From positions 3,264,156 to 3,328,155 of the forward strand of contig CP104974.1 of NCBI GenBank assembly GCA_025452255.1: a stretch of 64,000 bases of DNA, read 5' to 3'. The notes beneath the pieces were generated by a model, which saw only the letters and a program-made list of their open reading frames with translations, was not told the origin of the DNA and ran no database searches. Shown here in pieces: positions 60,092-64,000 of this stretch. The position numbers and the translations under genes are program-made. The stretch is from Devosia sp. A8/3-2 (GTDB lineage Bacteria; Pseudomonadota; Alphaproteobacteria; Rhizobiales; Devosiaceae). Position 1 is the stretch's first letter; every line of letters starts with the position of its first letter.

Positions 60092-60945
60092 CTACCCCTT
60101 GAGCCCGGCCAGCATGACGCCGCGCACGATGAAGCGCTGCAGCACGAGGAACACCAGCAGCGTCGGGATGGTGGCCAAGGCCGCGCCGGTCATGATCATT
60201 TCCCACTTGATGGACTGCTCGACCGCAAAGCTCGAAAGACCCACCGGCAGGGTGTAGAGCTCCTTGGACGTGGTCACGATCAGCGGCCAGAAGAAGGCCG
60301 TCCAATTGCCCGGGAAGGTGAAGATGGCCAGCGCCGAAATGGCCGGCACCACCATGGGCATGGCGATCTTCCACCAGATGGTGAATTCGTTGAGCCCATC
60401 CACCCGTGCCGCTTCGAGGAAGTCATTGGGCACCGTTTCGAAGAACTGCTTCATCAGGAAGGTGCCGAAGGCCGTCATCATGCCCGGGAACATGATGCCC
60501 CAATAGCTGTCGAGCCAGCCCAGTTGGCTGCTCATCAGATACCGGGGATCACCAGCATTTCGGTCGGGATCATCAGGGTGGAGAGGATGGCGAGGAATAT
60601 GAAATAGCGGCCACGGAACTCGAATTTGGCGAGCGTGTAGCCGACCAGTGAGTCAAAGAACACGTTGGAGATGGTGACCGTCAGCGCAATGAAGGTGGAG
60701 TTGAAGAACCACCGCATGAAGCGGCCATCGCCCAGCACTTTGATATAATTCTCGAAGGTCGGCGCAGCCGGGATCAGGCGCAAATCGTAGACCTGACCCG
60801 CCGTCTTGAGCGAGGTCGAGAACATGAAGAGCAGCGGGGTGACCATGATCAGCCCGCCGATCAGCAGCATGGTCCGGGCGATGATCGGCCCGGGGCGGAT
60901 ATCGCGGCGATTGGCGCGCAGCTCGGTGGAGGGTATGGCGGTCAT
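60092..60945 (-). CDS. Sugar ABC transporter permease, MalG type (one lost base)
   Basis: ATG 60945 (MTAIPSTELRANRRDIRPGP). Helices start IIARTMLLIGGLIMVTPLLF. The EAA loop is EAARVDGLNEFTIWWKIAMP. A base is missing at about 60543 (CCTGG read as CCGG), where the chain continues LMSSQLGWLDSYWGIMFPGM. Corrected length is 284 residues. Overlaps the MalF-type gene by ATGA (60942-60945). Confidence 0.9.
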
Positions 60946-61875
60946 TTCTTTTCCCTCATGATCCAGAGCTGGAGCAGCGAGACAACGAGCAGGATGGTGA
61001 ACAGCACCACCGTTTGGGCCGCGGCATAGCCCATCTGGTAGGATGAAAACGCGGTCTGGTAGATCATGAGCACCAGCGGCTTGGTCGCATTGAGCGGCCC
61101 GCCCGGATCATTGGTGGTCATGTTGTAGACACGGTCGAAAATGCGCAGGAACCCGATGGAGGAGAACACCACGAGGAACACCGTCGTGGGTTTCAGCAGC
61201 GGAATGGTGATCTTGCGCAGGATGGCCCATTCACCCAGCCCATCAATCCGCGCCGCCTCGTAAAAGGTGGAGGGAATGGCGCGCAGGCCGGCCATGAAGA
61301 TGATGATCTGAAAGCCCAGCCCGGCCCAGATGGCGGGCACGAGCACGGTTGGCAGCGCCTGCACGGTCGAGCGCAGGAAGGGTTGCTGCTCGATGCCGAG
61401 CGAACCCAGCACGCCATTGATCACCCCGATCGGCACGGGCTGGTAAAACCAGCGCCACACCCAGCCCATGGCCGCAGCCGTGGTCAGGAATGGCAGGAAA
61501 TACAGCGCCCGGATGAAGCCGTGCATGAAGCGGACGCGATCGAGATAAAAGGCGATCACGAAGGACAGCACCGAGGCTGAGCGGTGTGCCGATCAGCAGG
61601 TAGAGAAAGGTGTTCTGGAAAACCTTCCAGAACACGGGGTCGGCAAACATTTTCTGGTAATTGGCCGAGCCGATGAAATTGGCCGGGCGCAACAGGTCCC
61701 AATCGGTCAGGGACAGCCAGAACGCCTGCAGCGTCGGATAGAACCTTATGCCCGCATAAAACAGGATCGGCACGACCAGGAATGTCCGAGCCCAGATGAC
61801 CCGCTTCGTCTTGATGCTGAAACGGTCCCAGAGGCGGCTGCGAGCCGCCTCTCCCGTGATACTATCCGACGCCAT
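60942..61875 (-). CDS. Sugar ABC transporter permease, MalF type (one extra base)
   Basis: ATG 61875 (MASDSITGEAARSRLWDRFS) with AGGAAG upstream. Long cytoplasmic N-terminus and first helix ARTFLVVPILFYAGIRFYPT. An extra base at about 61571 (CTCGTG read as CTCGGTG) breaks the frame before LSFVIAFYLDRVRFMHGFIR. EAA loop EAARIDGLGEWAILRKITIP. Corrected length is 310 residues. Confidence 0.9.
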
Positions 61876-61883
61876 TTTGCTTC

Positions 61884-63132
61884 CTACTTGGTTGCCGCGT
61901 CGATGATCGCCTGCTCGGCCGTAGCGGCCGCAGCAATCGAGATCCTCGATGGACTGGCCTTCGAGCAGCACGCGATTGACCATGTCGATGGCGACCGGCG
62001 CTGCCCGGCTTCGTCATAGAACTTGGTGGTATGCGCGTATTCAAGACCCTTGAGGAAGGGCCCCGGGATCGGGTCGGCCGGGTTGGCTTCGGTCAGCGCA
62101 ACATCGCGGCGGGCCGGCAGTTCGCCCACCACGTCGAGCCAGATTTCCATGGCCTCGGGCGAGGAGATATAGGCCGGGAACTTCTGGGAAGCCGCCAACT
62201 CTTCACCACAGGCACCCGCGCCGATGGCATTGGCGAAATAGCTCGAATAGTTCGAGCGCAGGCCATTGGCATCGGCCGGCAATTCGGTGACGCCCCATTC
62301 GAATGCATTGTCGGCAAAGGCGCCGAGGCGGAAGGTGCCATCGATGGTCATGGCGGCAAGACCCGCGCGGAAGGCGGCCCGGCCTTCATCCATGAAGCCG
62401 ACCCGGCCGACCTTCGAAGCGGTCTGCAGATCGGTGTAATATTTCAGCGCTGCGGCGCCGGCCGCGTCATTATAGGCGACATTGCCGGCTTCGTCGTAAG
62501 GCACCCCGCCATTCTGGCGGATCAGCACTTCGCGCCACCAGTGATGGTCCTGCCCGGCCATGTCGAGCGTGATACCGGCGCTGGTGATATTGCCGCCGCC
62601 ATCGCGCTTGGTGGTGGCTTCTGGCAGCCGCCGAGGAAATCGACCAGATTCTGCGGCGGATTGGCCGGATCGAGTCCGGCTTCGGTGAACAGCGCCTTGT
62701 TGTAGAACAAAGCCAGCGAACGCACGGCGGTGGGCAGGCCATAATAGGCGTCGCCGCGCTTCATCGCCGAAACGATGGGGAAGAAATCGGCTTCGATTTC
62801 GGCCGATGGGAACACGGCCGGATCGAGCGGCTGGATCAGCTCGCCATTCACGAAATTGTCGAGCCAGCCATAGAACAGCTGCACCACGTCAGGGCCCTGC
62901 CCGGCGACCTTGGCCACGACAACGCGCGTCTGATAGTCGGCATAGGGGAAGGTCACCTGCTTGACAGTGATATCGGGATTGGCCGCTTCGAACTTCTCGA
63001 TCAGCTGGTCCATGGCCTGCACGCGAGTGTCGAACACATATTGCCAATATTCGATTTCCACGGCTCGGGCCGAGCCCAGCGCCGGAAGCTGATGCCAGCC
63101 GCGAGCCCGGCCAGTTTTGCCTTATTGCGCAT
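61884..63132 (-). CDS. Extracellular sugar-binding protein of ABC transporter, frameshifted
   Basis: ATG 63132 (MRNKAKLAGLAAGISF), signal peptide reaching AVEIEYW after a one-base correction near 63090. Family 1 features: VFDTRVQAMDQLIEKFEAAN, VAGQGPDVVQLFYGWLDNFV, GLPTAVRSLALFYNKALFTE, AAMTIDGTFRLGAFADNAFE. Other shifts near 62620 and 61990. About 415 residues corrected. First gene of the operon, 195 bp from the divergent ROK regulator. Confidence 0.87.
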
Positions 63133-63237
63133 TGATAACCTCCAAATGGCCCGCTTCATCCTCAGCCGGCCTTCCTTGCAGAAGGGCGAACCCCGCCATT
63201 CCCGGTGGCAAGCGTCAGCCATGTGACAGTCGCTTGT

Positions 63238-63264
63238 CAATAAAATAATCTACTTGAGTTATTG
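63238..63264. promoter_or_regulatory. Candidate operator for the ROK regulator
   Basis: CAATAA (63238-63243) and TTATTG (63259-63264) are perfect inverted half-sites with a 15-bp spacer in the A/T-rich centre of the divergent gap. It lies 105 bp from the binding-protein start and 63 bp from the regulator start. Confidence 0.45.
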
Positions 63265-63327
63265 TTCTGCACGGGTAGTCTCCGAGCCAAGGGATGTGGT
63301 AGTTGACCCACGATCAGGGGGCCGTTC

Positions 63328-64000
63328 TTGAGCAGTCAGGACAAGCGCAATTTGCGCCAACGCGTGGCGATCGGCAGCAATCCCGAGCGCAATCGCGCGC
63401 ATAATCGCCGCGTGGTCCTTGAGGTCATCCGCCTGCACGGCCATCTGGGCCGCACCGAAATTGCCCGCCGCGCCCAGCTCACGGCGCAGGCCGTGGCTAA
63501 TATCGTGGAAGAATTGCTGGATGAGGGGCTGCTGGTCGAGCTGGGGCGCATGCGCTCGGGCCGGGGCCAGCCGCCCATCCAATTCGCGGTCAATCCCAAT
63601 GGGCCGGTGACCGTCGGCGTCGAAATCGCGGCGGACCATATGGTCACCGTGCTGCTCGACCTCTCGGGGGCCTGCGCGCCCAATCGATCAGCCCGCTGGA
63701 GCGGACTGACCCGGATTACATTCCCGGCAAGGTGGCCGAAGAGATCGCCAAGCTACGCGCCTCGGCGCAGGACACGCGATTGCTCGGCGTCGGCGTCGTG
63801 ATGCCCGGCCCGTTCGATATCGAGGGCATGAGCTCGGTCGGCCCAGCCACCCTGCCCGGCTGGACCGGCGCTGACCCGGTCAAGCTCATCGCCAAGGCAA
63901 CGGGCGAAAGCGTGGTTTTGGAGAATGACGCCACCGCCGCCGCGGTAGGCGAACGCCTCTATGGCGCCGGGCGGCAGAGCGGGAATTTCTGCTATCTCTA
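63328..64000 (+). CDS. ROK family transcriptional regulator, 5' part (one lost base)
   Basis: TTG 63328 preceded by AGGGGG gives MSSQDKRNLRQRVAIGSNPE. N-terminal MarR-like helix-turn-helix: VLEVIRLHGHLGRTEIARRA and QLTAQAVANIVEELLDEGLL. From about residue 90 the ROK sugar-kinase-like fold: GPVTVGVEIAADHMVTVLLD and, after a lost G near 63670, VGVVMPGPFDIEGM, LENDATAAAVGERLYGAG. The gene runs off the window. It probably represses the operon at 56.6-63.1 kb in response to its sugar. Confidence 0.88.

Overview
GC-rich bacterial chromosome segment carrying many ABC uptake operons. The guaB - MAPEG - rsmB and ppx/gppA - rlmE neighbourhoods, the UgpC-type sugar transporters and the complete phn and ugp clusters point to an alphaproteobacterium of the Hyphomicrobiales, and Devosia or a close relative is my best guess (inference from gene content only). 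No phage, insertion sequence, CRISPR array or rRNA operon was seen; there is one tRNA, tRNA-Gln(CTG).

Layout. 0-9 kb is housekeeping: 5' part of rsmB, a MAPEG protein, a VOC protein, guaB, two tandem MFS exporters, rlmE overlapping ppx/gppA, and tRNA-Gln. 9.4-18.9 kb is a glycan operon: LacI regulator, GH95 fucosidase, ABC ATPase, a GHL6-like glycosidase, two permeases and a binding protein. 19-27 kb is a seven-gene group (three LLM flavin monooxygenases, a GNAT acetyltransferase, a permease-ATPase fusion, two amino-acid-type binding proteins) resembling alkylated-cysteine/organosulfur salvage and closed by an intrinsic terminator. 27.2-30.9 kb is an SsuABC-type transporter translationally coupled to folD. 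31-39.6 kb is a complete C-P lyase (phn) region in three transcription units around phnF and a palindromic operator. 40-45.4 kb is ugpBAEC plus a TIM-barrel gene, with a Pho-box-like repeat upstream of ugpB, so 31-45 kb looks like a phosphorus-scavenging island. 45.7-55.9 kb is an acid-sugar region: GntR regulator, three different enolase-superfamily enzymes, a MalEFGK-type transporter and an RraA-like protein. 55.9 kb encodes a small secreted aspzincin-like protein. 56.6-64 kb is a ROK-regulated sugar ABC operon that also holds a PfkB kinase and an argininosuccinate-lyase-like enzyme.

A dominant feature is that more than half of the genes carry one or more single-base indels relative to their families. 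These are not random. Extra bases recur inside TCG (typically TTCGA read as TTCTGA), losses recur inside CCWGG (ACCTGG to ACTGG, CCTGG to CCGG), and the rest sit mostly in G or C runs. I read them as consensus errors, probably linked to DNA modification or base calling, and annotate the genes as single CDS spanning the shifts rather than as pseudogenes. The intergenic regions hold at least three families of GC-rich palindromic repeats.
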